The notes below the pieces were generated by a model. The model made no database searches, had not been told where the DNA came from, and was given only the letters and a program-made list of their open reading frames with translations. Both the position numbers and the translations under genes were made by a program. Positions 1 to 10,181 of a stretch of DNA of 29,599 nt are shown piece by piece. The stretch covers positions 1 through 29,599 of the forward strand of contig SGPM01000336.1 in the NCBI GenBank assembly GCA_004802725.1. Reading direction: 5' to 3'. The DNA is from Antrodiella citrinella. Its lineage: Eukaryota > Basidiomycota > Agaricomycetes > Polyporales > Steccherinaceae. The stretch's first letter is position 1; each line of letters starts with the position of its first letter.

Positions 1-1027
1 CTCGTCCGTCAATCTCCCCGTCCGCGTCGCCGTGTCTGAACCCACCGCGCTTCCCGCCCCGTCCAAACCGGATCGCAGGCGGCACCAGCGTCATCGCGTT
101 CATCGCGTCTGCAATCTCGTCCATCCCTCCCGACGCCGATCCCGAGTCTCCCGACGCTCTCTCCTCCTGCGCGTGGCTATCCTCATCGTCGTACTCCTCC
201 TCCCCTCGGTCTCGCGCCTTCCACGGGCCCCGCACCAGACTCACGCCCTCGCCCCATTTCTTCAACAGCCCGCCCACACCCTTGTTCGTCACCGCAAAAA
301 AGTACTCTTTCGGGTATCCGTGTCCTTCAATCAGGTGCAGTCGTCGCCCTTTCGGCGAGGAGAACAGTTTCGGGCACGACCCGACGTGGCATGCGAACTG
401 CAGGCAGTTTAAGCGTTACAGTGGGAAGAGAGAAGGACAGACTTACAATCTTCTCGCCTCGGTCTTTGCGCACCGCGGCGATCGGGTCGTGGTTTTCAGT
501 TTGGTGCTGTGAGCGGGGTGCGTGAGTACGTGCTCGTCCCCGATACCAGCCTATCAAACTGCGACCATTCTCTACCGTCTACTCAACGTTGGCTCTCATG
601 CGCGTAGATCATACATCCGATCGCTCTCATCTCTCCACCACTAAACGAAAATAAAAACTACACTACTCACCAACTCCAACAACCGCGCATCGGGGAACAC
701 ACACCCGCACCCGCGCACCTCACACACATGCGCGTGGTACGTCGCGTAGTGCCGCTCCAGCTCCTGCGTGTTCGCCAGCGCCGTCGCCCGGTGGTGCGGT
801 GGGTGGCATGTCGGCGGCAGCGTGCAGAACAGCTGCGTCTTTGGCGGCTGTGTCGTATTCGATGAGGGGGTGGACGAATGGGGGGACGTGCGCGGGAGGA
901 TCGTCCGCAGCGCTTTCGGCGTTGGTTGGTCCCCAGGCGGGGAGGACGCTGTCGGCGGCGTACGCATCCGTTTGTGCGAGCCTTGGATTTCGCTTTGAGG
1001 GTTCGGCATCCGTCCGTCCGTGTTCAT
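1..1027 (-). CDS. ZNF511-like C2H2 zinc-finger protein, 3' end beyond window
   Basis: Three exons on the minus strand: 1027-671, 506-447 and 397 to the left edge, still open there. Introns 670-507 and 446-398 have GTGAGT and GTAAGT donors and CAG acceptors and keep frame. The product starts with a Pro/Ser/Thr-rich N-terminus (about residues 1-64). Three C2H2 fingers follow: C68/C74/H93/H98, then C102/C107/H120/H125 (FPDARLLEL spans the splice), then C142/C147/H160/H165 followed by GYPKEYFF. An acidic stretch leads to LVPPAIRFGRGG. This finger spacing, the 'H.E.HD' second finger and the GYP-x-x-Y/F-F motif match the ZNF511 family, a conserved eukaryotic zinc-finger protein of uncertain, probably nuclear, role. 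The reading frame is open upstream to 1051, but the first ATG is at 1027; ATG at 1009 is an alternative start. Family call is from motif pattern only. Confidence 0.8.
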
Positions 1028-1627
1028 GCTCGTCGTGTGGGATGGGAGCAAGGAGGTTTTGATCTAGGCGCGCGAGCTGTGATCGCGCTGATCGGTTTCT
1101 CGCAGGTCCTCGATGGCTGCACCGACTCGTGACCTCACGACCTCCTCATCGAGGGCCGCCTCGTCTGTTATGCTCCCTGGGGCAAGTTGATTGACGCAGA
1201 GTGACTACTACCACTACTAAGCACCACTACTAACTACTGCACAGGTGCCATCGCATAATGGTTAATCTCAAAACAGGAATTACTCGTACCGTCTAGCTTC
1301 CACCGCCCGGGCCGCAGCCGGGAGTAAGGGAGACCGAGGGGAGATTCCGGCTGGTGCCGAAACTCCGCTAGTACCTGGAGTCTACCTGGACTTGTCTTTC
1401 ACGACAGAAGCGTAGCAGTACTCCCCCACGACTAGTTGTCCTGGAGAGTTCTGCCCGTCTCGACTCTGCCTGTGAGTCCATCGGGCCTTCCGGACGCATG
1501 ACACGGAAAGGTAGAATGAACGGTTAATCTCAAAACAGGAATGGCAAGGCTTTCGAAAATCACGTGACGAACTATTACACACTTATCAAGACTGTATTCC
1601 GTCACACTTGCCTGTCTCCTCAACAAT
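1028..1627. other. intergenic region between zinc-finger gene and kinase-like pseudogene
   Basis: No convincing gene is visible on either strand; the open frames are short and carry no motif. The stretch contains CT/ACT-rich simple sequence around 1203-1240, a GC-rich block around 1300-1330, and a perfect 21-bp direct repeat described separately. It should hold the promoter of the minus-strand zinc-finger gene, but no clear TATA box was found. Confidence 0.5.
1260..1542. repeat. 21-bp direct repeat, two copies 262 bp apart
   Basis: The same 21 bases, beginning GGTTAATCTC and ending AACAGGAAT, occur at 1260-1280 and 1522-1542. The flanks are unrelated. No terminal inverted repeats or coding sequence accompany them. 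Origin is unknown: duplicated regulatory element, remnant of an insertion, or slippage. Confidence 0.6.
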
Positions 1628-3630
1628 ATGCCACCATCTCAGAACCTGTCGAAAGCTACGTTGAGCGTCGCTGAGGGCTCCCATCCACTCAATGGTCATG
1701 ACGACGATGCTCTTTGATCGTGAACGCAATCCGTCGTCAACGACGAGTCGTATGCGCATCGCAAGAGCCGACCTCGAGCAACCGCTTCAGAATCTAATGG
1801 GTCCGGTGAGAGATACCCTACTGGATATGTTTGGGTTCCTGGCCCCCCGGCCCTCTATTTGGTTCTATGTAGTACGTTGTCGTCTCATCTTATTCTACGT
1901 TGCTTACCGTTAATGAACGATTTTCTACCAGCCAACGAACCCCATAAACCTTCTCGGCATCAAACCACGTTGGGCTGATATGGTAAGCCCTACTGAAGAT
2001 GTCGCACGCTATTATACACAAGTGGTGCGCATCGGTTGCGCGTTCCAGAGACCCGACGACTTTGACGACAGTCTGTTGCATTTTTTCATCGTGGTATCAA
2101 ACAGCGGACGTCCTTTGCCAGAGTAAAAAAGTAAGCATGGTGTATGTATCGCATGTAACAGACCATTCTTGACTCCCGACGACATCCAGGATACGCTGCT
2201 CGCTTGGAGGGTGTTACCATACCGATTCCGTTAGCCGTCAGCGAATTTCTGGAGATGCAAAGCTCTCCTGGCACGGCAATTTACGATGGCTTCTATCCCG
2301 ACAACCAGCACAATCGCTCCTCCTATCCAGTTATACCACCCTGCTTTCGAGACATTTTCCGGATCTGTCGCTCAGCCAGGCTTTCTACCCGACGACAATG
2401 TCGTCCCGCATGTGTCTCGTTTTCTGCCATCGTCGTGTCAGGCTCTTCTGGACGCCCCCACGCATGCGGCCAATTTGATTGGCAGGATTCTTGGTCGTGA
2501 TCCGCAGATCTGGGGTTCCGGTTTCCCACCCAGGATTTTCTCTGGTTCGGTCGGGAGCCACTCTGTTCCCCTCGTCATGGTTGCGCAACACCCCTTGGAC
2601 ACGTATGATTTGGATCCGACGATACGAGCAGAGTATTCAGTTCTAGAGGTTTGGGCACGAGACGTGGTACGTTCCCTCTGTTCTTCACTCTGATGACTGG
2701 TTCGCTCATATTTTTGTCAGATGGCCCCTATCCGCGACAAATGCTGCTGCCCGACTTTCATCGTCGCCGGCACCGGTCCCGTCCTTACCGTTATGGGCGC
2801 CGTCTTCACCAACCGGTTCATTGTACAACGTCTCACAAGTCTCACGTGGCTTGGAGAAGCAGCCACATTCGAGGACAGCCACGTCTACGAACTCTCTCGC
2901 GCCCTCCGTCGATCCGTGGACCAGCTCGAGAATTACCACAGGACGCTTCAAGTACCCGAACTCAGCCCTAGGCTCCCCCATCCTCGGTATTTTCCTTACT
3001 CGACTAGGTTCATGGATCCTCAAGGCCCAGTCGTGGAGTTCAAGTACGTGCGTGCTCTGACGGATGCTCCTGAATCGGAAGTTGTTGTTCTAGCAGAGAC
3101 TGTGTGCATTTCGGGCGTGTCATACAAACACGACCTCGTCGTCAGATTCGTGGATAGGTATTGTGGCGCCGCACACCAGCTTCTAGCCTCCCACGGACTG
3201 GCACCCGCGCTGCACTATTTTGGCTTGTTGGATGGACAGAAGGCGGCGGACGACGCGGACGACGGCCTGAGACATGCCTTGTACGTTGGCCCACTTCGGA
3301 TGGTCGTGATGGACTACGTCAAGGGAACGGAGGCCTCGGGATTGGCCACAGATCCCTTGACGGACGATGTGGTGGACCAGCCCAAGCGGGCCCTGGATAT
3401 ACTGCACAACGACGGGTACGTGTTCGGCGACATGCGTCCTTCGAATGCCTTGTTGTTGGACGCGGGTCGTGTGCATTTGATCGACTTCAGCTGGGCGGGG
3501 AAGCAGGGCGATGCAAGGTATCCGTAGGCGGATGTCGAGTGATATTGAATGGGCGCAGGGTACGGAGGAGTTAGGGTTGATCACGAGGGAGCATGATGTG
3601 GAGATGCTACGTAGGCAGTTTGCGTTGTGA
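1628..3630 (+). pseudogene. kinase-like (PKL-fold) Agaricomycete protein, multiply disrupted
   Basis: Coding-like sequence starts at ATG 1628 (MPPSQNLSK) and shifts frame near 1710. It crosses an intron at 1872-1931 (GTACGT...CAG), then meets a stop at 2124-2126 and an in-frame TAG at 2232-2234. The best preserved part is ATG 2286 to 2666 joined across intron 2667-2720 to 2721-3524. That part carries a C-terminal kinase-like lobe: GDMRPSNALL resembles the catalytic loop (Asp, Asn) and LIDFSWAG resembles the DFG region. At 3525-3527 a TAG follows DARYP. One base later the frame resumes and continues about 34 codons to TGA 3628-3630, ending VEMLRRQFAL. A single extra A at 3526 explains both stop and shift. 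The family is a lineage-specific mushroom kinase-like group of unknown substrate. A shorter protein from 2286 could still be made. Confidence 0.65.
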
Positions 3631-4363
3631 CTCTGTTAGCTAGATTTGACGTCTCATTCATATGTCATGTCATCTTTAGCGTGAGCAGTAGTCCGATTGC
3701 TTGAGGAGATGCCAAATCGGCGGCATTATGAAAGCGAAGGAAGACATTCCTCGTTCTCGTGCATACGCAACGTGAAGAAACAGTTTGGCAACGAACAGCA
3801 CTCGTTACTGTAAATAAAAATGTGTATCGCGATAACGATGAGGTCTCGTCCGGCGAAATAGCCTTGGCGACACGCACTAGTTGACCGCTCTTCTTATAGA
3901 TGCTCTGACATCGAAGAAGAGGTATTTTTGACGTCGACGCCCTGGAAGTCAAGAGCTGAGAGACGTATCCGCATCAACCTCGCGCATTGCGAAGGCTCAA
4001 GGCAAGGCGTAACGTTCTCATAAACTGCAAACGGAAACAGGGACGATGTCCGAGTCTGACTTTCACTCGTAGTTGCGGTGCGAGATGACGCACACTGACA
4101 CTTACTATTGCATACAGTCGCCGTTGACTGTTCAGTCTTGTATTGAGGTCGGAGGCGATGGACTTGGCCACATATAACATAATCACATTTGCTCTCTACA
4201 GACGTTTCCCAAACCCCAAGAATGAAAACCGAACTCGACTTGCAAGAAAATGAGGTGCGGACTACCGTTTGAGCTATTCGCAATCCGAGAATGATGTTAG
4301 TAGTGCGGTACAATGGAAGTGGCTTGTACTGACCGGCGTTGTTATACACGGTTATGTACGCCC
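3631..4363. other. intergenic region without recognisable gene
   Basis: Lies between the 3' ends of the convergent kinase-like pseudogene and the small minus-strand gene. Open frames exist (the longest is minus-strand, about 157 codons at 3894-4367), but they show biased low-information sequence and no motif, so none is called. No tRNA-like cloverleaf or transposon terminus was recognised. Confidence 0.45.
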
Positions 4364-4957
4364 TCAAGAGCCCGTAACGCGGACGATGGTTGGCTTTCGG
4401 GAGTTGAACGAAACTGAGTGTTTGCCGTTCAAGAATGTATTGACTTGGTAGTGGTCACCCGACTCGTCGTAAAGGTAGTAGTTGTAGTGTTCGCTGCTTT
4501 CGAAGACCAGGGTGTAGCGATAGATGAGAAAGTCATTCATGTGGTCGACGAGCAAGTATTGCGAAATTGCCGCTTTGTTCTTGATATCGTCAGGAGTCCG
4601 TCTCCATTCAGGTTCACCCGTAGGCTCCCGGCGACCTTTGATGTCGAACGGTTTTTTTGCCTTCTCCCTATTATCAAGACAGAAGTTAGTGAACATTCAA
4701 CATATAAGAGCGAGAGAAGCTCTTGTGGGCGTTGCCGTCAATTTGTTGGTTCGTCTGAAAAACTCACTTCACGGGCGGGTTCGTTGGCCGCATTTGCATC
4801 ACCAGCGCTTCCAATCTTGAATTCGACTCCTTTCATGCTGACGGCGGTTTCCCATACAAGGTCGTCTCGGACGTTCATCTCGTATCTAAGGATGAGAAGA
4901 TAATGGTCAGGAAATGCTTGTATCGAATGGTTGAAGGAGAGCTTACGTGTCTGTCAT
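4364..4957 (-). CDS. uncharacterised small cytosolic-type protein, three exons
   Basis: Exons 4957-4947, 4885-4768 and 4663-4364 give a protein of about 142 residues. The tiny first exon encodes MTDT with the last codon split; its donor GTAAGC and acceptor TTAG restore frame exactly to YEMNVRDDLVWETAV. The second intron (4767-4664) starts GTGAGT. To keep frame, the acceptor must be the second AG of TAGGGAG rather than the first, so this boundary is less sure. The C-terminal half is rich in Tyr and beta-prone sequence (EHYNYYLYDESGDHY, then KPTIVRVTGS at the end). There is no signal peptide or membrane segment. I do not recognise the family; the Tyr-rich beta pattern could suit a small binding or lectin-like fold, but nothing shows that. 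A TATA box lies 131-138 bases upstream of the ATG. Confidence 0.6.
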
Positions 4958-5629
4958 CCTAGAGATAAGAAAGGCGTGCTGAGAAGACACGAGAGGGTGC
5001 TGGTTGAGGAGTGCGCTGTTGCAAAGAGTTGGTGAGAAGGCCGTACTATGAAGGCGTGATAGAGGGGGGAGCAGTGAGGAGGGCACCTATTTATACAAAT
5101 CTCTCCGTAGACCCCGCTGAGCCGTCGCCGTATGAAATGCATTTGTGAGAATGGTGAGCATGGAGTCGAGCTTCCGACGCAGAAGACTGCGGTACAATTT
5201 GCCATACGTATAGGCATGAGCGCGGAGCTCACATCGAAGCTGCTCAGAATGTCGCAGTTTCTTGGATTGAGGAACATATGGAGTCGCATTCCGTTGATAC
5301 CGTGCTCGTTTTGAGCGCAGGGTGCGAGGTTTCCGACCGCCCGCTTCGGACCTGCAGAGCTTGAATGAACACGTCGTCCAGATGTGATGCAGCACTGTTC
5401 AGAATGATGCGGACGAGGAAGAAGCTCTTACGACGCAAGCTCGTGCGTAAGGGCTGAGGCGGTGGCGAGGGAGACTATGTGTGCATGTGAGTGCACAATA
5501 TACAGCGATGATAATCACCCAAAGACTAGAAGCGTACCTAGAGCCACGATCGTGTGGCACGAATTGAGACATCCCCTCTATTCTCTATCGTCCCTTGAAG
5601 AGTGTCAGAATGTGACCGCATGAGACACT
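4958..5629. other. promoter region and unassigned sequence
   Basis: The first 150 bases are the 5' UTR and promoter of the small minus-strand gene. Beyond about 5100 there are overlapping open frames of 60-111 codons on both strands up to 5440. None has an ATG, splice sites and motif that agree, so no gene is called. The block looks more coding-like than random and could be a decayed gene. Confidence 0.35.
5088..5095 (-). promoter_or_regulatory. TATA box of the small gene at 4364-4957
   Basis: TATAAATA on the minus strand, 131 bases before the ATG at 4957. A start site about 30 bases downstream would leave a 5' UTR near 100 bases, normal for a fungal gene. Confidence 0.55.
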
Positions 5630-5960
5630 TTAGAGGTCGACCTTTTGGAACGAGGATCCGTCGTCCCACAGTTGGCATGGTGACGTGTACGAGATCGCGG
5701 GTCCCGGCTGAGCACCCATTGCCTGTCCGAGGGTGTCTTGCTCATTTCTGTTAAGCCGATGGTGCTGGGCACAACACCACAATGGCTCTCGTAGTACTCG
5801 TACTAGTGCCACCGTCGGAAGCTGTCGAAGTCGACTCGGAGTAGGTGCTACTAAGTAGTAGGACCGTCCATTTCTCGGTGATACAACGAGCGGGCCCCAG
5901 CTTTCCACCACCCATGCACCGGGATCTGGACAAAGATGTATATGGAGAATCAAAAATATG
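5630..5960 (-). pseudogene. decayed small gene fragment
   Basis: Minus-strand sequence ends in a coherent stretch, LNRNEQDTLGQAMG then AISYTSPCQLWDDGSS and VDL plus stop at 5630. Upstream, the coherent-looking sequence moves to another frame (DFDSFRRW and CGVVPSTIG), which contains paired TAG stops near 5850 and needs a one-base shift near 5755 to join. This pattern suggests a single small gene broken by point lesions. I do not recognise its function. The alternative is that the tail is a chance open frame of about 107 codons. Confidence 0.3.
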
Positions 5961-7073
5961 GCAAGTCTCCCGGCAGTGTTTGTTTGAGATACTCAGGCTG
6001 TGAATCTGTAACGAGAAAGACGTGTCGGTGATATGTGTAGTGAAACTCGACGCATTTAAATTTGATGTGGAAAGACGAGGAAAGACGCAACTACAACGGT
6101 CAAGAATCGTCGTCCGATTTTCCGATACCGAGTGTGGCGTTAAAACGAGATTTTAATTGTACACACGGGGCTCGGGAAAGAAAAAGAGATTCAGATCTTC
6201 AGATCTAGATATCTAGAGAGGGAGAATTTCAATTTGGCCGTGTAAACTCAGCGCCTGTGCAAGCGCAGCTTTGTTCTTCTCCTTATATCTGGCATTTCAT
6301 AGGATCATCTGTAGTCTAAGTCATCTCCATTTCGTTGTTTCGACTAGAGCTGAAGATCTGCAAGGCGAGTCTACAACATCTTGTCACTCAAGATTGTTTC
6401 AGCTGTAACCTCTCACGAGCGCATGCGACGCTGTGAGGATCACAAACTATGAACACAGCCTCTTGCCAAGCACGCCGAACACTCACAGGACTTATTGGAT
6501 GTGATGCAACCAAGATGCAATGTTCGTTCTCTGACCGTCATATACACCTTGAATAGGCTCAGGTTCCCAACCCGTGCGCCTTTCGTTCTCCGGTTCATTC
6601 TCCGAAATGCGCGATCAATGTTTACGAGGGGGATGGTCATGCATCACAGTGCATCACCGCTGTATCAGCAATCAGGGCGTAACAATGTCATAATCATGAA
6701 TCCCGAGGGTTCACGAGGAATCATGACAATTTACAGTGATACACCATTATCTGACTACACTGGGTCATAACATTGCATTTATGTCCAATACGGGCCGTCA
6801 ACCCTGATGGTTGCACCCGTCAACGCTGGCAGTTTCGGTCTGGCGTTCATCCATCACGACGATGCTGCTGATTTAATTTTCAGGATGCCATGTATAACAG
6901 CCAGCTGAATCGGCGGGGATCCATACTGTTCTTTGCCCCGACCTTTTCTTTGTTATTGTTATTGTTTCTGGCCCTGGTGGTCATTCGTGCTAGGACTGAG
7001 TCCCTTGGTGCATTTTATCATTCTTTTGTAGCATATTCAAACCTTCCTTCTCACTTTCAACATCAACGCCAAC
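5961..7073. other. long intergenic region upstream of the lipase gene
   Basis: Just over 1 kb with only short, motif-free open frames on both strands. It contains AT-rich stretches, a palindromic patch of overlapping AGATCT/CTAGA words around 6195-6220, and a T-rich tract (6947-6967) just before the lipase start that probably belongs to its promoter or 5' UTR. No RNA gene or mobile element was recognised. Confidence 0.45.
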
Positions 7074-8316
7074 ATGCATGCATCCCTCGCCCTCCTCTTG
7101 TTTCTAGTCCCTCACCTAATCGCTGCCGTCCCAACCGGGTTTGCTCCTGGGATCTCTGCTCGCAGTTCACCTTCAACGGCAGCTGTTTCTCAGGACGTGG
7201 TCTCGTCCGAACTCACTCGCCCTGCATTCCATGCACGTGCGGTGTACTGTTCAACAGCAAGTGTGACTGCGTTGAGCTGTGGCGCGCCGTGCCAGGCTCT
7301 CCAAGGTGTCAATGTCATCACCGCAGGCGGGGATGGCGGCGAGACACCTAGATGTGAGTTCCTTTGATATAATGTGGATAAAACAGGCTTGCTCATGTGA
7401 TGGAACGTTAGTCTATATTGCGACTGACCCGTCTATCCAAGCCGTCGTCGTCGCACACCAGGGAACCGATCCTGAGAACTTGTTGTCTGATGCGAATGAC
7501 GTAGAGATCGCCCATGTCACGATGAACACGACGTTGTTCCCTGGTGCCGCTAGTATGTGCTTTCAATTTTTCTTCGTCTCACGTGTGCCTTACGCTTATT
7601 TGCTATGCTCGTAGAAGGAGTAGAGGTACACGATGGGTTCCAAGCAACTCAAGGCCGTACGGCCGACCTTGTTCTGAGTACCGTCAAGTCTGCGCTCAGT
7701 TCGTCTGGATTCAAAACTGTGTTGGTGACCGGTACGTTCTTCTTAATGTCTTTCTCTGGTGTATATATGTGACTTACATTGCTGCAGGCCACTCTCTCGG
7801 TGCTGCGGTTGCAGTTTTGGACGCCACGATGCTGAAAATGCAGCTCTCATCCGACATTAGCATCAAGAGCGTGACATTTGGCCAGCCACGTGTTGGGAAC
7901 CAAGCGTTCGCGAATATGGTTGACTCCTTGGTATGTTTTCCCTGCCCTTCCCTCGACCACTAAGCTCATCTTCATGTTTTTTTTCTTTCTGAATTAGCTC
8001 TCTGGTTTCGTCCGTGTTACCAACCAGCACGATATTGTTCCTATCGTCCCGCCCGAACTCTTGGGATACGAGCAGGTATCTGGTGAGATCCATATCACCA
8101 CTGTCGACTCAACGACTGGAGTAGCGACGCTGGTCAGCTGCCCCGGCCAGGAAAATAGCGTAAGTCTCATGCCGCCGTCATCTTGCGTCGTATTCGACTG
8201 ACGATTTTTCTCAGAATTGTGCGGATAGCAACTCTATACTGAATGTCTCTATCGCCAACCATCTGGGACCGTATTTCAACGGAATTTCGTTCGGTGCGGC
8301 TGCGTGTCCGGCTTGA
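7074..8316 (+). CDS. secreted class 3 lipase / esterase
   Basis: Six exons: 7074-7353, 7412-7552, 7615-7731, 7788-7930, 7998-8159 and 8215-8316. All introns are GT-AG (55-67 bases) and frame-consistent, giving 314 residues. An N-terminal signal peptide (MHASLALLLFLVPHLIAA) implies secretion. The alpha/beta-hydrolase class 3 lipase core is intact: VVVAHQGTDP near the oxyanion region, the nucleophile elbow GHSLG with Ser182, FGQPRVGN, the acid Asp239 in NQHDIVP, and His297 in ANHLGPYF. Cysteines near the ends could form disulfides. The family hydrolyses triacylglycerols or feruloyl/acetyl esters at the cell exterior; the exact substrate cannot be read from sequence. It stands alone with no operon-like context. 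The start is the first ATG directly before the hydrophobic signal. Confidence 0.93.
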
Positions 8317-9218
8317 TTTTGCAGTTTCTTGTTTTTTCTTCAGGTTCGTTGGGATTTCAATGGGTTCAGTCAATTTCATCGGGTTTATTCTAATTCGCGT
8401 CAGGCACGTTATGGAGACGAAGTGCGGGGCACGACGACAGAGCGAAATGCGGATGCTGGAGAGGATACATCAAATGCTCGGAGAAGACATGTATTGTTGT
8501 GTCGACCTTTTACTACAAGACATGATGGGAGGTATAATGACTGTCGTACAGGTCGCTGTGAACTATCATCTATTACCACAGCAGATGGGTCCGCCATGTG
8601 GAGGACGAAGCGACAAATGAACAGCGAGACCAGATAGATGCAGACAAGATCACGATTGGGGAGATACTGTCAGTCAGCATTGACGGTGCCAGTACTCGTC
8701 GTGAACCGGGGATTCGAAGGGTAGAAGAATAGGGCATGAACAAGCCGTTCGAGGGAGAGGTGTCGCCTCAGAAGCATCAGTCGTCCGTCGGCGCAGCGTG
8801 GTCCGTGAAGACCTCGATTGTTGAGCGTATAACTGAGTTCGAGACTCTGAAACAACAACACGGAACATACCTATATATCTGTGTCGTAGTAAATCAAACC
8901 ATCACGACATGATGGGATGTTCTCTACACAGTGACCGTAGCATACGTACCGCCAGCGCGTCCATACGCAGGATCCAGGGGTGAGACCAGTAAGATGATCA
9001 TCGTTTAGATCACAAAATAACATACCTGATAGATAATTGTTGAGATGTTTGCACGGCAAGAACACAACAACATGGTCGTGAAGAGTCGAGAGGGTCCAAG
9101 TCCGAAAACGCGAGTCAACAAATGTGACGGGCGTCTGTGAAATTAGGACGCGTAGTAGAAGCGACCCCTCTGACTTTCACTTTCACTTTCAATTTCATCT
9201 TCCAGTCGCATACTTACA
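8317..9218. other. intergenic region between lipase and P-loop gene
   Basis: No supported gene. Open frames of 60-125 codons overlap on both strands without motifs or matching splice sites. The last 40 bases before the ATG at 9219 include a short pyrimidine-rich direct repeat (ACTTTC three times around 9174-9192), typical of a fungal core promoter or 5' UTR. Confidence 0.45.
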
Positions 9219-10181
9219 ATGTCAACGGCCAAACGCTCCGCTTCTGCGTCTCCTGGCCACAAACCTCCTTCCAAAGTCCCTCGAACTGATGATCCCATTG
9301 ATAAGGCGCTGCGAGAGGACACCACAGTCATGGAGGCCCTGGAATTTCTCCAAGGCTCTGCCACCACTGATGCATTATCCGAAGCCTTGTGCTTTTCCAT
9401 TGTGAAAAAGGTTATTCAGGCCGACCCTGCACTTGACTCAAACACACCCGCAATACTAAACTCTATCGACATACTGCTTCATGATCCGGCAGTTCGAGAG
9501 GCTCTGAAGAAGAACCCCGCTTCCTTTGATCCTATACGCCAACATGGTGCGTCGTTTATCATAACTCACTTGCGCAATCTCACCTCGACTCGTCAGTGGA
9601 TCTCCGTCGTAAGACCGTGCCGGAAGTGTCCAATCTCCAAGGCACGGAGGGCGAAACTTTAAACACTGCGAGTAAAAAAGGTCAATGGCCATACTGCTTT
9701 TCTCCCCTCTTCGCCTAACGGTTGGCTTGTTATAGCTACGGAAGATTCATGGAAGCAAGAGTTCGTCGGCGACACCTACATTGATTTGAAGGACCACATT
9801 AGCTTCTATTGGAATGACAAGGAACCTTATGCGCCTTACTGTACCATTGTTCAATCAACCGGAACAGGGAAATCAAGGCTGGTGGACGAGTTCAGTAGGA
9901 CAAGTTTTGTTATCCCGATGAACCTCAGAAATCCCACAGCGCGAGGTGTGTATGTCCAACCAGGTCCCTTCGCAATGTCTCCGCTGACTTGTTGCGTTCT
10001 AGGCTTTCCTCTTAGAGCCCAAATTGTACAGACCTGCAGTAACAGTCCTCAAATTTTTGCCAAATGCATATTTTTCCCTGATAGAGAATGGTATAGAGAT
10101 GCTGAATCCAAATTTTCTAAGAAATTGGCGGACTACTTTTTGTGTCACAAAGGATATGGTGTTGCGCACATGAGCGCTTAA
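9219..10181 (+). CDS. P-loop NTPase-like protein, C-terminally truncated
   Basis: Exons 9219-9546, 9597-9680, 9736-9945 and 10003-10181 give 266 residues with GT-AG introns of 50-57 bases. The N-terminus has a short basic, Ser/Pro-rich segment (MSTAKRSASASPGHKPPSK) followed by a helical region. A Walker A motif STGTGKSR sits at about residues 178-185, then FVIPMNLRNP. This order resembles a large Agaricomycete family whose members I recall as several hundred residues longer, with the NTPase region continuing well past this point. Here the frame stops soon after the Walker motif: the last 20-odd codons lie inside the tandem repeat beginning at 10117 and end at TAA 10179-10181. Walker B and later motifs are missing, so the product is probably non-functional. 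Role of the family is unknown; truncation by repeat insertion or rearrangement is inference. Confidence 0.6.

Noticed and set aside
1250..1290. Possible tRNA-like D-arm (ATAATGGTTAA)
   Set aside because: No matching anticodon stem, T-arm or acceptor pairing could be found around it.
3894..4367. Minus-strand open frame of 157 codons
   Set aside because: No motif or splice context, and it overlaps the 3' end of the supported small gene in another frame; most likely chance.
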